In this document: piece by piece, positions 56,064 to 64,000 of the stretch
How positions within the stretch are numbered: position 1 is the first letter of the stretch
Layout: every line of letters starts with the position of its first letter
Assembly: GCF_003991135.1 (NCBI RefSeq)
Contig: NZ_CP016379.1
Span: forward strand, 558,001 to 622,000
Source of the DNA: Anoxybacter fermentans
Lineage (GTDB): Bacteria > Bacillota > Halanaerobiia > DY22613
Direction of reading: 5' to 3'
DNA length: 64,000 nt
Program-made: the position numbers and the translations under genes
Notes under the pieces: generated by a model
The model's input: only the letters and a program-made list of their open reading frames with translations
The model's database searches: none
What the model was told of the DNA's origin: nothing

Positions 56064-58577
56064 GTGTTCTTAGAAGAGTTTATGGCATCTGAGGTAATTG
56101 AAAAACTCAGAATTGAGATTGAAAGAGCTAACGGTCATGAAGTTCTTGTTAAAGGTATAATTAACTCATCTACAGGGATTATAGAAGAGTTGGAAATATT
56201 AGCCAGAGGGCATAGTGCTGCTGCTCCGGCTATTACCAATACCTTTGGTCCAGCTACGGTTCTAATTCATAATCACCCGTCAGGCCGCTTGGTTCCTTCT
56301 GATGCTGATTTAAGAGTTGCTTCTTTAGTTGGGAACCGGGGAGCGGGTTTTTTAATCATTGATAATTTTGTTCAAGAAGGTTATATGGTAGTTGAACCAT
56401 ATTTACCTAAAGAACGTCAGCGTTTAAAGGCAAGTGAGATATTACAGTTTTTTGAACCCGGAGGTGAATTGAGCCGGGGTTTAAGTAAATACGAATATCG
56501 TCCACAGCAGTTAGAGATGGTCAAAACTATTCTCTTTGCCTTTAATAATCGCCGGCATCTTTTGGTAGAGGCGGGAACTGGAACAGGGAAGTCAATGGCA
56601 TATCTGGTACCTGCTATCTTTTGGGCTGTAAAAAATAATGAAAAAGTGGTTATTTCGACCAATACCATTAACCTTCAGGAGCAGTTATTTTTCAAAGATA
56701 TCCCACTTCTTGAAAAAACTTTAACACCTCTCTTGCCTAGAGAGTTTAAAGCTGTTTTAGTCAAGGGAAGACGGAATTATGTCTGTCTTCGGAAATTGAA
56801 TTTTATTAATCAGGGCCATGAAGATTTAAAAGAAGAAGAGAAAGAGGTTTTAAGAGAGATAAATTATCTGGTATTCAAAGAAGATATCGGTTCAAAGAGT
56901 GAATTTCCTTTTCAACCTGATTCTGAGCTCTGGGACAAGATTGCTGCTGAGGCAGAGACCTGTCTAAGGAGTAAGTGTCCCCACTATAGGGGTTGTTTTT
57001 TGCAAATGGCAAGACGTAAGGCTGCAGGTGCAGATATACTCATTGTTAATCACCATCTCCTTTTTGCTGATCTGTCTGTTCGACGAGAAAAGGGAGATAG
57101 TGAGGTAGCTGTTCTACCCAGATATAAACATCTGATTTTAGATGAGGCCCATAACTTAGAACATGTAGCAACTGAGTATCTTGGTTGTCAGCTAACCCGC
57201 TATAGTTTTCTACATTATCTTCAGTTTATTTATAATAAAAAAGGCAAAAATCGTGAACAGGGACTTTTATTAGGAATCAGAGGTTCTTTAAGTAAAGCAA
57301 ATTTGAGCAAGGAACAAAAATATGAAGCGTTGAGGCTGATTGATATTGAGATAGTACCACTTTTTTTGAAGGTTCAGGAATTGGGACATCATTTCTTTAA
57401 TCAGGTGGCAGATTTTGCAAAAGCACATCAAAATAATGGAGAGAATAAACTGCGTTTGACAAAAGAAACTATAGCCAATCCTGAATGGAAGAATGGGGTT
57501 TACCCTGCTGCTGATAATCTTATAGGGGCATTAAACCAGCTTGGCCAGAAGATGAAGATACTTTATGAAGAATTAACAGACCTTTCCGAAGAAGACGTAC
57601 CGGATTATGAAAGTCTTTTGGTGGAACTGGAAGGTCGAATTACCCAATTGCAGCGAATTTTAAGGACTCTAGAGTTTATTATAGGTCAGGAGGATGAAAA
57701 ATTCGTCTATTGGGTGGAAGTATTTTATCGGAAGAAAAAAGAACTTTTCTGTACTCTTCAGGCTGCTCCTTTGGAGATTGCTAAAGAGATTAAAGAACAA
57801 ATAATAGAGCCATTAGATACGGTAATCTTTACTTCAGCTACTTTGACCGTTCAGGGAAGTTTTGAATATATAAGGCGGAGTTTAGGTCTTTATGATGAAA
57901 GAGTTGATGATTTAATGGTAGGATCTCCTTTCAATTATCGTGAACAGGCCCTGGTAGCTGTGGTAAAAGATATCTCTGCTCCCAATATGACTACCTATTC
58001 TAAAGAAGTTCAAAACCATCTTTTGGAATTGTTAGAGATGATGAAAGGTAGAACTCTTGTCCTTTTTACTTCCTACCGCATGCTAAATAATTTTTATCAG
58101 GCATTAAAAGAACCTTTATTGGAAAAAGGGATTAAAATATATAAACAGGGTGAAGATTCGCGTTTGCAGATTATTAAAAATTTCAAAGAAGGTGAACGAG
58201 GTGTAATTTTTGGAACCTCCAGTTTCTGGGAAGGAGTGGATATTCAAGGAGATGATCTCTCCTGTGTAGTTATTATGAAATTACCTTTTCAGGTACCTTC
58301 AGATCCTATTGTGGAAGCTAAAGTTGAAAAGTTAGAAAGGGAAGGTTTAAATCCTTTTATAAATTTCATGCTGCCAAATGCGGTAATCAAATTTAAACAG
58401 GGTTTTGGGCGATTGGTCAGGTCAAAGGAAGATAAGGGAGTGGTGATTGTTTTTGATCCGCGAATATATACCAAATCTTATGGGCGAATATTTTTAAAAT
58501 CATTACCTGAGAATACAAAAATTAATATTGATTCTTTTGATAAGATTTCCAAAAGAGTTAAAGAATTTATAATTTGA
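56064..58577 (+). CDS. dinG: JAMM-domain/DinG-type XPD-like helicase fusion
   Basis: An 837-residue protein with two parts. Residues 1-115 form a RadC/JAB-like domain: E26 in GHEVLVKG and the metal motif H69-N-H71-x7-S79-x2-D82 (LIHNHPSGRLVPSDADL). From about residue 135 a superfamily 2 DNA helicase begins: motif I VEAGTGTGKSMAYLVPA, DEAH box LILDEAHNLEHV, and a C-terminal GTSSFWEGVDIQGDDLS. Cysteines in RNYVCLRKL and TCLRSKCPHYRGCF fit an iron-sulfur cluster of the XPD/DinG class. In Bacillus DinG the N-terminal part is a DnaQ-like nuclease; here it is a JAMM domain. The start is GTG 56064 after GGAGTGG; ATG 56082 is the alternative. The symbol applies to the helicase part. Confidence 0.9.
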   Translation: MFLEEFMASEVIEKLRIEIERANGHEVLVKGIINSSTGIIEELEILARGHSAAAPAITNTFGPATVLIHNHPSGRLVPSDADLRVASLVGNRGAGFLIIDNFVQEGYMVVEPYLPKERQRLKASEILQFFEPGGELSRGLSKYEYRPQQLEMVKTILFAFNNRRHLLVEAGTGTGKSMAYLVPAIFWAVKNNEKVVISTNTINLQEQLFFKDIPLLEKTLTPLLPREFKAVLVKGRRNYVCLRKLNFINQGHEDLKEEEKEVLREINYLVFKEDIGSKSEFPFQPDSELWDKIAAEAETCLRSKCPHYRGCFLQMARRKAAGADILIVNHHLLFADLSVRREKGDSEVAVLPRYKHLILDEAHNLEHVATEYLGCQLTRYSFLHYLQFIYNKKGKNREQGLLLGIRGSLSKANLSKEQKYEALRLIDIEIVPLFLKVQELGHHFFNQVADFAKAHQNNGENKLRLTKETIANPEWKNGVYPAADNLIGALNQLGQKMKILYEELTDLSEEDVPDYESLLVELEGRITQLQRILRTLEFIIGQEDEKFVYWVEVFYRKKKELFCTLQAAPLEIAKEIKEQIIEPLDTVIFTSATLTVQGSFEYIRRSLGLYDERVDDLMVGSPFNYREQALVAVVKDISAPNMTTYSKEVQNHLLELLEMMKGRTLVLFTSYRMLNNFYQALKEPLLEKGIKIYKQGEDSRLQIIKNFKEGERGVIFGTSSFWEGVDIQGDDLSCVVIMKLPFQVPSDPIVEAKVEKLEREGLNPFINFMLPNAVIKFKQGFGRLVRSKEDKGVVIVFDPRIYTKSYGRIFLKSLPENTKINIDSFDKISKRVKEFII

Positions 58578-58652
58578 GACTTTAGTAATGCAGGTTTAAG
58601 AGAAAATATGTCGTATTTTCAAAGTTAGGATTTTAGAGGTGGAGGGGTTTTG

Positions 58653-59585
58653 ATGAAAAACTGGATGACTAGATTCTTATATATTCTAATTATAGTATTT
58701 AGTTTTTCACTTTTTGTAAGTTCACCATTGGTTGTGGCCGGTGTTAAACCAGTTTTTCGTCTGGTTTATATTGTCCAGGAAGGCGATAATCTTACTACTA
58801 TTGCCAAAAAATTCAAAACAACTGTATCTTTATTAAAAAAGGCAAATAAATTAACAGATAAATCAATCTTATTACCTGGTGATGAGTTATTTATTCCTTT
58901 TGATGATGAGTCATTTGAGCAAAAAATAGAATGGCCTGACACTACTCTTTATTCAAATTCAGAACCTGAGTTTAAGATAATGGATTGGCAGGAATATCCT
59001 GTAAGAATAAAACAGGATCCTATTAAAGTTAATATTCCTAAAAGTCAGCGAGTGATTTATCATGTCAAAAAGGGTGATAGTTTATATACTCTGGCCCGTG
59101 AATTTAATACTACCGTGGCTGTAATTAAGGCGTTAAATAATCTTGAAAGTTCCATCATAAGGATTGGTCAACAGCTCATTTTGCCTACTATTGGATTGAC
59201 GCCTAAACAGGTTCTGGCAAAAACTATTACACCTTATGAGCTTAATCTGCTGGCCCGAGTAGTTCACGGCGAATCCCGGGGAGAGCCGTATCTAGGAAAG
59301 GTTGCAGTAGCTGCAGTAATTTTAAATCGGGTCTTAAGTCCTCATTTTCCCAATACCATTGAAGATGTGATTTATCAGCCCGGTCAATTTGAATCTGTCA
59401 GCAATGGTCAATTTAATTTACATCCTACCCCTTCTGCGTATAAAGCTGCAAGAGAGGCTTTAAATGGTTTTGACCCAACATTAGGGGCCCTCTACTTTAT
59501 TAATCCCAGAGTTGCTAAAAATACCTGGTGGTTTAAGCAAAGACAAAAAACAGTCACCATAGGTAATCATGTATTTGCAAAATAG
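58653..59585 (+). CDS. LysM and SleB-like cell-wall hydrolase
   Basis: A 310-residue secreted protein. A signal peptide (about 1-28, FLYILIIVFSFSLFVSS) is followed by two LysM peptidoglycan-binding domains (YIVQEGDNLTTIAKKFKTTVSLLKKAN; YHVKKGDSLYTLAREFNTTVAVIKALNNL). The C-terminal hydrolase_2 domain has ARVVHGESRGEPYLGKVAVAAVILNRV, with the likely catalytic glutamate in HGES. SleB in Bacillus is a spore-cortex lytic transglycosylase. The ATG at 58653 follows GGAGGGG. A terminator follows closely. Confidence 0.93.
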   Translation: MKNWMTRFLYILIIVFSFSLFVSSPLVVAGVKPVFRLVYIVQEGDNLTTIAKKFKTTVSLLKKANKLTDKSILLPGDELFIPFDDESFEQKIEWPDTTLYSNSEPEFKIMDWQEYPVRIKQDPIKVNIPKSQRVIYHVKKGDSLYTLAREFNTTVAVIKALNNLESSIIRIGQQLILPTIGLTPKQVLAKTITPYELNLLARVVHGESRGEPYLGKVAVAAVILNRVLSPHFPNTIEDVIYQPGQFESVSNGQFNLHPTPSAYKAAREALNGFDPTLGALYFINPRVAKNTWWFKQRQKTVTIGNHVFAK

Positions 59586-59609
59586 ACCTCAAAATGAGGT
59601 CTATTTTTA
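59582..59609 (+). terminator. Intrinsic terminator after the SleB-like gene
   Basis: ATAGACCTCA pairs perfectly with TGAGGTCTAT, and TTTTT follows. The stem begins inside the stop codon. Confidence 0.85.
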
Positions 59610-59721
59610 ATTTATATAAAAGGGATGATTATCTATATGTTTAAATATAAAAAAATATACAAAAGATTTTTAAATAGGGTATAAGATATAGAGTTTTAAA
59701 AAAGAAAATTTTAAGATATAC

Positions 59722-59750
59722 TTTACCATTCTGTAAAAAAATGATATAAT
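59722..59750 (+). promoter_or_regulatory. Promoter for the GGDEF-like gene
   Basis: TTTACC (59722-59727) and a perfect TATAAT (59745-59750) with a 17-base spacer. Confidence 0.68.
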
Positions 59751-59798
59751 ATCAAGTGAGTGGTATTTAAAACTTTGATATAAGGGGTAGATGTACAT

Positions 59799-60344
59799 AT
59801 GAGCAGAGAGAGGCCAAAAATTATTTGTGAGGTCCGGGATCAAAAATATTTAGATGGTCTTACCTCTATTTATAACCGTAAATTTTTTAATGATTATTTA
59901 AGGCAGGCTCTTACCCAGGCAATGGAAGAAGCTATTCCTTTTACACTGCTTTTGATTGATATTGATGATTTTGCACATTATAATGAAATGAACGGTTATG
60001 ACCGGGGAGATCAGGCCTTACAGCAGATTGGATATTTACTTAAACGGAATCTCCGTAAAGGAGATTTTGCTATCCGGTATGATGAGGAAGAATTTTTGGT
60101 AGTTTTAATTGGAGCAAATAAAAATGATTCTTTTCGGGTGGCAGAACGACTTAGGAAATTAATTGAAGAACATGATTTTCCCGGTGAGCAGATTCAACCC
60201 GGTGGCAAACTTACGGTATCAATTGGGCTAGCATCCTATCCGGATGATGGAAAAAGCCTTGCCTTTTTGATAAAACGAGCTGATACTGCGCTATACCAGG
60301 CCAAACAAAAGATGAAAAACCGTGTTGAAATCTTTACATTCTAA
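59799..60344 (+). CDS. GGDEF-domain protein with a degenerate active site
   Basis: A 181-residue stand-alone GGDEF fold: DGLTSIYNRKFFNDYLRQAL, LLIDIDDFAHYNEMNGYDRGDQALQQIG and VSIGLASYPDDGKSLAFLIKRADTALYQAKQ. Active diguanylate cyclases have RYGGDEF; here residues 93-99 read RYDEEEF, so both glycines that hold GTP are replaced by acidic residues. The lysine of DxDxFK is also alanine (DDFAH). Metal-binding D53/D55-type residues remain. It is probably not a cyclase and may bind nucleotide or act by contact. It has its own promoter and ends in a two-way terminator. Confidence 0.88.
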   Translation: MSRERPKIICEVRDQKYLDGLTSIYNRKFFNDYLRQALTQAMEEAIPFTLLLIDIDDFAHYNEMNGYDRGDQALQQIGYLLKRNLRKGDFAIRYDEEEFLVVLIGANKNDSFRVAERLRKLIEEHDFPGEQIQPGGKLTVSIGLASYPDDGKSLAFLIKRADTALYQAKQKMKNRVEIFTF

Positions 60345-60347
60345 TAA

Positions 60348-60383
60348 AAATTTACCCTGCATTAGCAGGGTAAATTTTTATTA
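60348..60383. terminator. Two-way terminator between the GGDEF-like gene and the amidase
   Basis: AAATTTACCCTGC (60348-60360) pairs perfectly with GCAGGGTAAATTT (60365-60377), with T-runs on both sides in the proper sense. It serves the converging genes on both strands. Confidence 0.85.
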
Positions 60384-61574
60384 TTCAAACATCTCCTTTG
60401 TAAAGGGTTGATCAAAAATTATATGACCAGCAATTGTCTGCCCTGATTCTCCTTCCACAAGGATTTGAACCCGCTCGATGCCTGGTAAAGTGGTTAAAGT
60501 TTTGACAATGGATTCTACAGTAAGCTGTTCTCCTTCTGCGCCACCCCAATGGTTTTCAACTAATTTATGGTTAAAGTTCAATATAGCCAATCCATGATTA
60601 ATCTGAATAGATTTTAATACTGTTCCGGGAGGAATCACAGGAGCCAGATTTGGATTCTCAGGACCTTTAATTAATTGATTAATTGCTTCTATGGCTATAA
60701 GCTCTAAAATGGTAAGATGTTTATTAGCGGTGCTAACGGCTAACACTTTTTCTTTAAGAAGTGGTATATGGACTGGAAGTAGAATTTCACCATTTTTAGT
60801 TGTTTTGGCAAAGTATAGCTCAAGACTATCACTTAAGTTCGTACTTTCGTGGTTGTTATTATTTTCAATTCTTTTAATCTGCTCTTTATTAGCCTCAAAT
60901 TGATGGTGAAAGAAGGCTATGAGCCCATTCCGTATGGCTTTGGCAATTCGAAGTTGTTCCTCAGGATCGGTAATCCTTTTTCGATCGATGGGGTTGGAGA
61001 TAAAACCTATTTCAACGATGACAGCGGGACATTTGGTATGCTTTAATACATAGTAATTACCACGGCCAACAGAACGATAGTTATCCGGTTGGATAGCTTT
61101 TAACTGTTCCTGTATTTTTTCAGCCAGAAGTTTAGATTCCTGACCTGCATAATAATAGGCTTGACCGCCGAAAGGTTCAGAGGTGGGGAATTTATTAACA
61201 TGGATACTGATAAAGGCATCTGCATTGACCTCATTAGTTTTACGGACACGATAAATGATATCCTCGCGGCGGTTTTGATTATATAATGAATCGTCTGTTC
61301 TGGTCATCACTACTTCTATGTTCGAATTTTCAAGAAGTTTTTTTAGAATAAAAGCTACTTGAAGATTGATGTCTTTTTCTTTAAGCCCTTTATAATAAGC
61401 TCCAGGGTCAAAGGAACCGTGACCGGCATCAATAACAACAATTTTATGGAGTTTAGAGTAGAAAACCAGTCTGGTTAGATTGGCTGTAAAACCCATTCCA
61501 ATAGAAAAAATAAAAATTATTATAAGGCCAATGAGCAGGTGCTTTTTTTTAATAAATATAAATAGAACCTGCAA
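60381..61574 (-). CDS. N-acetylmuramoyl-L-alanine amidase with GerMN domain
   Basis: A 397-residue envelope protein. An N-terminal membrane anchor (HLLIGLIIIFIFSIGMGF) leads to an amidase_3 domain: VVIDAGHGSFDPGAYYKG, TRTDDSLYNQNRREDIIYRV, AFISIHVNK, GRGNYYVLKHTKCPAVIVEIGFISN, with zinc ligands H, E and H. The C-terminal 150 residues are a GerMN domain (LELYFAK...IEAINQLIKGP...VIPPGTVLKSIQINHGLAILNFN...TVESIVKTLTTLPGIERVQILVEG). It cuts the stem peptide from peptidoglycan, probably in sporulation or germination. The start is TTG 61574 after AAGGAGG; the GTG at 61583 is inside that site. Confidence 0.92.
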   Translation of the reverse strand: MQVLFIFIKKKHLLIGLIIIFIFSIGMGFTANLTRLVFYSKLHKIVVIDAGHGSFDPGAYYKGLKEKDINLQVAFILKKLLENSNIEVVMTRTDDSLYNQNRREDIIYRVRKTNEVNADAFISIHVNKFPTSEPFGGQAYYYAGQESKLLAEKIQEQLKAIQPDNYRSVGRGNYYVLKHTKCPAVIVEIGFISNPIDRKRITDPEEQLRIAKAIRNGLIAFFHHQFEANKEQIKRIENNNNHESTNLSDSLELYFAKTTKNGEILLPVHIPLLKEKVLAVSTANKHLTILELIAIEAINQLIKGPENPNLAPVIPPGTVLKSIQINHGLAILNFNHKLVENHWGGAEGEQLTVESIVKTLTTLPGIERVQILVEGESGQTIAGHIIFDQPFTKEMFE

Positions 61575-61608
61575 GGGTCCCACCTCCTTATAAATTTATT
61601 ATTTAATA

Positions 61609-61745
61609 TGATTTTACTGCAAAAAGTTAATTTTTCGTTTCAAAGGAAATTTTTCGAACCATCTAAAGTTCGACTGAAATTTCACTAAGATGGTTAAACG
61701 AAAAATTTCTATATAGCTCAAAATTAGCTTTTTGCAGTTTAATTA
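61609..61745 (+). repeat. Dispersed inverted-repeat element, copy 6 (short form)
   Basis: A 137-bp palindrome with ends actgcaaaaagttaattttt and the complement of actgcaaaaagctaattttg. Arms gaaatttttcgaaccatctaaagttcgactg and the complement of gaaatttttcgtttaaccatcttagtgaaattt. No central module. It lies in the divergent gap between the amidase and the first deacetylase. Confidence 0.88.
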
Positions 61746-61874
61746 TTTAATATATATTTGTACAGTAGATAAATCATGCTTAAAAGATACTTTATCCTAT
61801 CAGGCATATTTTACTCTTAAGATGAATAAGTAGTTATAGGGACTAAACCCGTCATAAAGAGGGAGGAATTCCTG

Positions 61875-62663
61875 ATGAATATTTTTTTTACTTCCAGGCG
61901 GGCTGCCGGTGTAATTACAGTTTTGGTGCTGATGTTAACTTTTCTTTTGGGAATGTTGGCTGGAGATGTAAGGGAAAGAATAATCAGTGTTACGACCAAA
62001 CGGTTGGTTCCCATTTATAAAGTAGATACTCCGGAGAAAAAGATAGCTATTACCATCGATGGGGTCTGGGGAGCTGAAAAAACGTCTCGAATTTTAGATA
62101 TTTTTGATAAATATAATGTAAAGATTACTTTCTTTTTTGGGGGATATTGGTTAGAAAAATATCCTGATATGGTAAGAGAGATAGATAAACGCGGTCATGA
62201 GATCGGTAATCATACTTATACTCATCCCCACTGTAATTCATTAGCTCCTGAGCAATTGAGACAGGAGTTGGAAAAGACTTCTTTATTAATTCAGGATCTT
62301 ACGGGTAAATGGCCACGCTTTTTCAGACCACCTTTTGGTGAGTATAATAATACAGTTATCAGGGTTGCTGAGGAAGAAAATTATCAGGTTATACAGTGGA
62401 GTATTGATTCATTAGATTGGAAAGAACCAGGAGTTCACTTTATTGTTAAAAGGGTTTTGGAAAAAGCTGGGCCAGGTGAGATTGTATTAATGCATAATAA
62501 TGGTAAGCATACTGCAGATGCTCTGGAGATTATAGTACCCAGATTAATAGAGATGGGGTATAAAATTGTTCCATTATCGGAACTGGTCTATAAGGATAAT
62601 TATTATATCGAAAGTCATTCGGGAATCCAAAAACGGATTTTAAGCCCCAGGGAGAGGAAATAA
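61875..62663 (+). CDS. Polysaccharide deacetylase family protein (PdaB/YlxY-like), copy 1
   Basis: A 262-residue membrane-anchored NodB-fold protein. The N-terminal segment VITVLVLMLTFLLGMLAG anchors or exports it. Motif 1 (normally TFDDG) reads AITIDGVWGAE, so one metal-ligand aspartate is changed; motif 2 GHEIGNHTYTHPHCNSL keeps both histidines; motif 3 is RPPFGEYN; motif 4 MHNN. This variant pattern is that of PdaB/YlxY, which act on peptidoglycan or are of unknown activity. GAGGGAGG precedes the ATG. The next gene starts right after its stop. Confidence 0.9.
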   Translation: MNIFFTSRRAAGVITVLVLMLTFLLGMLAGDVRERIISVTTKRLVPIYKVDTPEKKIAITIDGVWGAEKTSRILDIFDKYNVKITFFFGGYWLEKYPDMVREIDKRGHEIGNHTYTHPHCNSLAPEQLRQELEKTSLLIQDLTGKWPRFFRPPFGEYNNTVIRVAEEENYQVIQWSIDSLDWKEPGVHFIVKRVLEKAGPGEIVLMHNNGKHTADALEIIVPRLIEMGYKIVPLSELVYKDNYYIESHSGIQKRILSPRERK

Positions 62664-63404
62664 ATGAAAATCTATGTAATTCGAATTAGAAAAAATTTTT
62701 ATTTGACACTGGCAGCTTTATTGGTGATTGGTCTTTTCTGGTACACAGATTTTTTAACTTTAATAGAGATTCCAGTAAGTGGTGTATCACCTTATTATCA
62801 CGGTAATCCAAGTGAAGCAAAGATAAGTTTGACAATTAATGTAGATTGGGGAGAAGAGTATATTCCACAAATATTAAAAATTTTGAAGGAAAAAGATGTG
62901 AATGCTACATTTTTTATTACGGGACGTTGGGCCAGCAAATTTCCTGATCTGGTAAAACGGATTTATATGGATGGTCATGAGATTGGCAATCACGGATATT
63001 CACATCTTCACCCTAATAGGCTTTCCAGAAAAGAACTGATTGAACATATTAAAAAAAATGAAGAGATTATTTATGGGATTATCGGGGTCCGTACTAATCT
63101 ATACGCACCTCCCTATGGAGAATATAATAAAAGAGTAGTTACGGTTGCAGATGAGTTGGGGTATAAGTTAATCATGTGGTCAGCTGATACCATTGATTGG
63201 CAGCGGCCTGCTCCTCAGGTGATTATTGATCGGGTGATGAGGAAGGCTTCTAATGGTGGAATAGTTTTGATGCATCCCATTCCGCAGACAGTGCAGGCTC
63301 TTCCGATTATGATTAATAAACTGAGAGCAAAGGGATATGAATTAGTAACTATTTCCGAGCTATTGAAGTTAGTACAGCCGGGTGAAAAAGATGATTCGAA
63401 ATAA
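62664..63404 (+). CDS. Polysaccharide deacetylase family protein (PdaB/YlxY-like), copy 2
   Basis: A 246-residue relative of the previous gene. One N-terminal membrane segment (LAALLVIGLFWYTDFL), motif 1 LTINVDWGEEYIP (no second aspartate), motif 2 GHEIGNHGYSHLHPNRL, motif 3 APPYGEYN, motif 4 MHPIPQT. It is clearly a tandem duplicate that has diverged. The start has GGGAGAGG upstream, within the end of copy 1, so the two are coupled. ylxY is also near pnp in Bacillus. Confidence 0.9.
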   Translation: MKIYVIRIRKNFYLTLAALLVIGLFWYTDFLTLIEIPVSGVSPYYHGNPSEAKISLTINVDWGEEYIPQILKILKEKDVNATFFITGRWASKFPDLVKRIYMDGHEIGNHGYSHLHPNRLSRKELIEHIKKNEEIIYGIIGVRTNLYAPPYGEYNKRVVTVADELGYKLIMWSADTIDWQRPAPQVIIDRVMRKASNGGIVLMHPIPQTVQALPIMINKLRAKGYELVTISELLKLVQPGEKDDSK

Positions 63405-64000
63405 ATTTTTGAGTTTATTTAAAAACAGTTCTTTTTATATCCTATTTTCACTCATTCTTATATTTTTTGTTCTGGTTTTAATCGGATACTGGTATCGAAG
63501 TTATTATGGAATTCCTAAAGGAGTCTGGTTAGGGGAAAAGAAGATTGGCGGACTATATCCAGATGAGGTTCGAAATTTACTTTTACAGGCAGCGGATGAT
63601 TTTGTCCGCTGGCCTGAACCGGCCAGGTTAGATAATAAAGGAAATGTGACCCATGAAGTCTGGGGGCGGATTCTTGACCTTTCAGCAACAATGGAATTGA
63701 TTGAATCAGCAAAAGAGGGGGATGTGATAGAACCGGTCTTTTGTTCCATTTATCCATTACTTCTTTCAAGTGAAATCTTAGCTTTAACCCGTCTTCTGGG
63801 TGTATATCATACTTTTGTCGGTGGGACAGAAGACCGGTATCATAATATTAAACTTGCCGGGAGCTTGATCAATTTTACATTACTGATGCCCAATGAGGTT
63901 TTTTCATTTAACCAAAAGGTAGGAGAACCTACACCTGAGCGGGGATTTAAAAGAGCACCAATTATTATTAAGGATAAAATGGTTTTGGGTTATGGAGGTG
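63391..64000 (+). CDS. VanW-family protein, 3' end beyond the window
   Basis: A frame of 203 codons runs off the right edge. It begins MIRNKFLSLFKNSSFY, has a membrane segment (ILFSLILIFFVLVLIGYWY), then a short linker domain (GIPKGVWLGEKKIGGLYPDEVRNLLL). The VanW part follows: VGGTEDRYHNIKLAGSLINFTLLMPNEVFSFNQKVGEPTPERGFKRAPIIIKDKMVLGYGG. VanW proteins occur in Gram-positive cell-envelope loci; the activity is not known. The ATG at 63391 lies inside the end of the deacetylase with GGTGA before it. Confidence 0.9.
   Translation, partial: MIRNKFLSLFKNSSFYILFSLILIFFVLVLIGYWYRSYYGIPKGVWLGEKKIGGLYPDEVRNLLLQAADDFVRWPEPARLDNKGNVTHEVWGRILDLSATMELIESAKEGDVIEPVFCSIYPLLLSSEILALTRLLGVYHTFVGGTEDRYHNIKLAGSLINFTLLMPNEVFSFNQKVGEPTPERGFKRAPIIIKDKMVLGYGG

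Overview
The window is a stretch of a low-GC Firmicute-type chromosome. Its gene order is that of spore-forming anaerobes: dprA-topA-trmFO-hslVU-codY, rpsB-tsf-pyrH-frr-uppS-cdsA-dxr-rseP-ispG-proS-polC, rimP-nusA-ylxR-ylxQ-infB-rbfA-nrnA-truB-ribF and rpsO-pnp-polysaccharide deacetylase. Gram-positive PolC and CodY, SleB-like and GerMN spore-type proteins, a single-domain DUF494 (Smg) protein and a chemotaxis block with CheC and CheD all fit. My best guess is an anaerobe of the Halanaerobiales or a neighbouring clostridial order; this is inferred from gene content, not from a marker-gene tree.

Layout. 1-1550: comM (runs off the left edge) and yraN on the minus strand. 1737-3522: an intact IS1182-type insertion sequence. 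3823-8926: dprA, smg, topA, trmFO. 9214-12172: hslV, hslU, codY. 12212-16280: cheY, cheA, cheW, cheC, cheD, occupying the place between codY and rpsB where Bacillus keeps the whole flagellar/chemotaxis operon. 16299-28520: translation factors, UMP kinase, isoprenoid and phospholipid synthesis, site-2 protease, ProRS and a glycosyltransferase. 28531-34838: MgtC-like protein, MFS transporter, polC. 35114-43658: an accessory island. 43739-51396: the nusA-infB operon through ribF. 51596-54864: a two-gene cassette of unknown function, rpsO, pnp. 55190-64000: endonuclease IV, a JAMM-DinG fusion, SleB-like hydrolase, degenerate GGDEF protein, amidase-GerMN, two polysaccharide deacetylases and the start of a VanW protein.

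The most interesting locus is the island at 35114-43658. Between two decayed insertion sequences lies an unlisted 35-codon gene with a perfect Shine-Dalgarno sequence. Its peptide ends in ALCGPCSHLGGCRTIAG, with the same C-x2-C-x5-C spacing as the sactipeptide subtilosin A. A perfect 17-bp hairpin follows it. Past the second dead IS come a radical SAM/SPASM peptide maturase, split by one base in an A7 tract, and two ABC half-transporters that probably form one exporter. Together this looks like a small RiPP (cysteine-derived thioether peptide) system whose precursor has been separated from its maturase by an IS.

A second theme is a family of six dispersed 137-225 bp inverted-repeat elements in intergenic spaces (3593, 8934, 34887, 51375, 54874, 61609). 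They have terminal repeats around actgcaaaaagctaattttt and come in short and long forms. The long ones carry an extra double hairpin whose loops read CTCCT in the best copies. One copy supplies the last codons and stop of ribF. No rRNA, tRNA or CRISPR array was seen.
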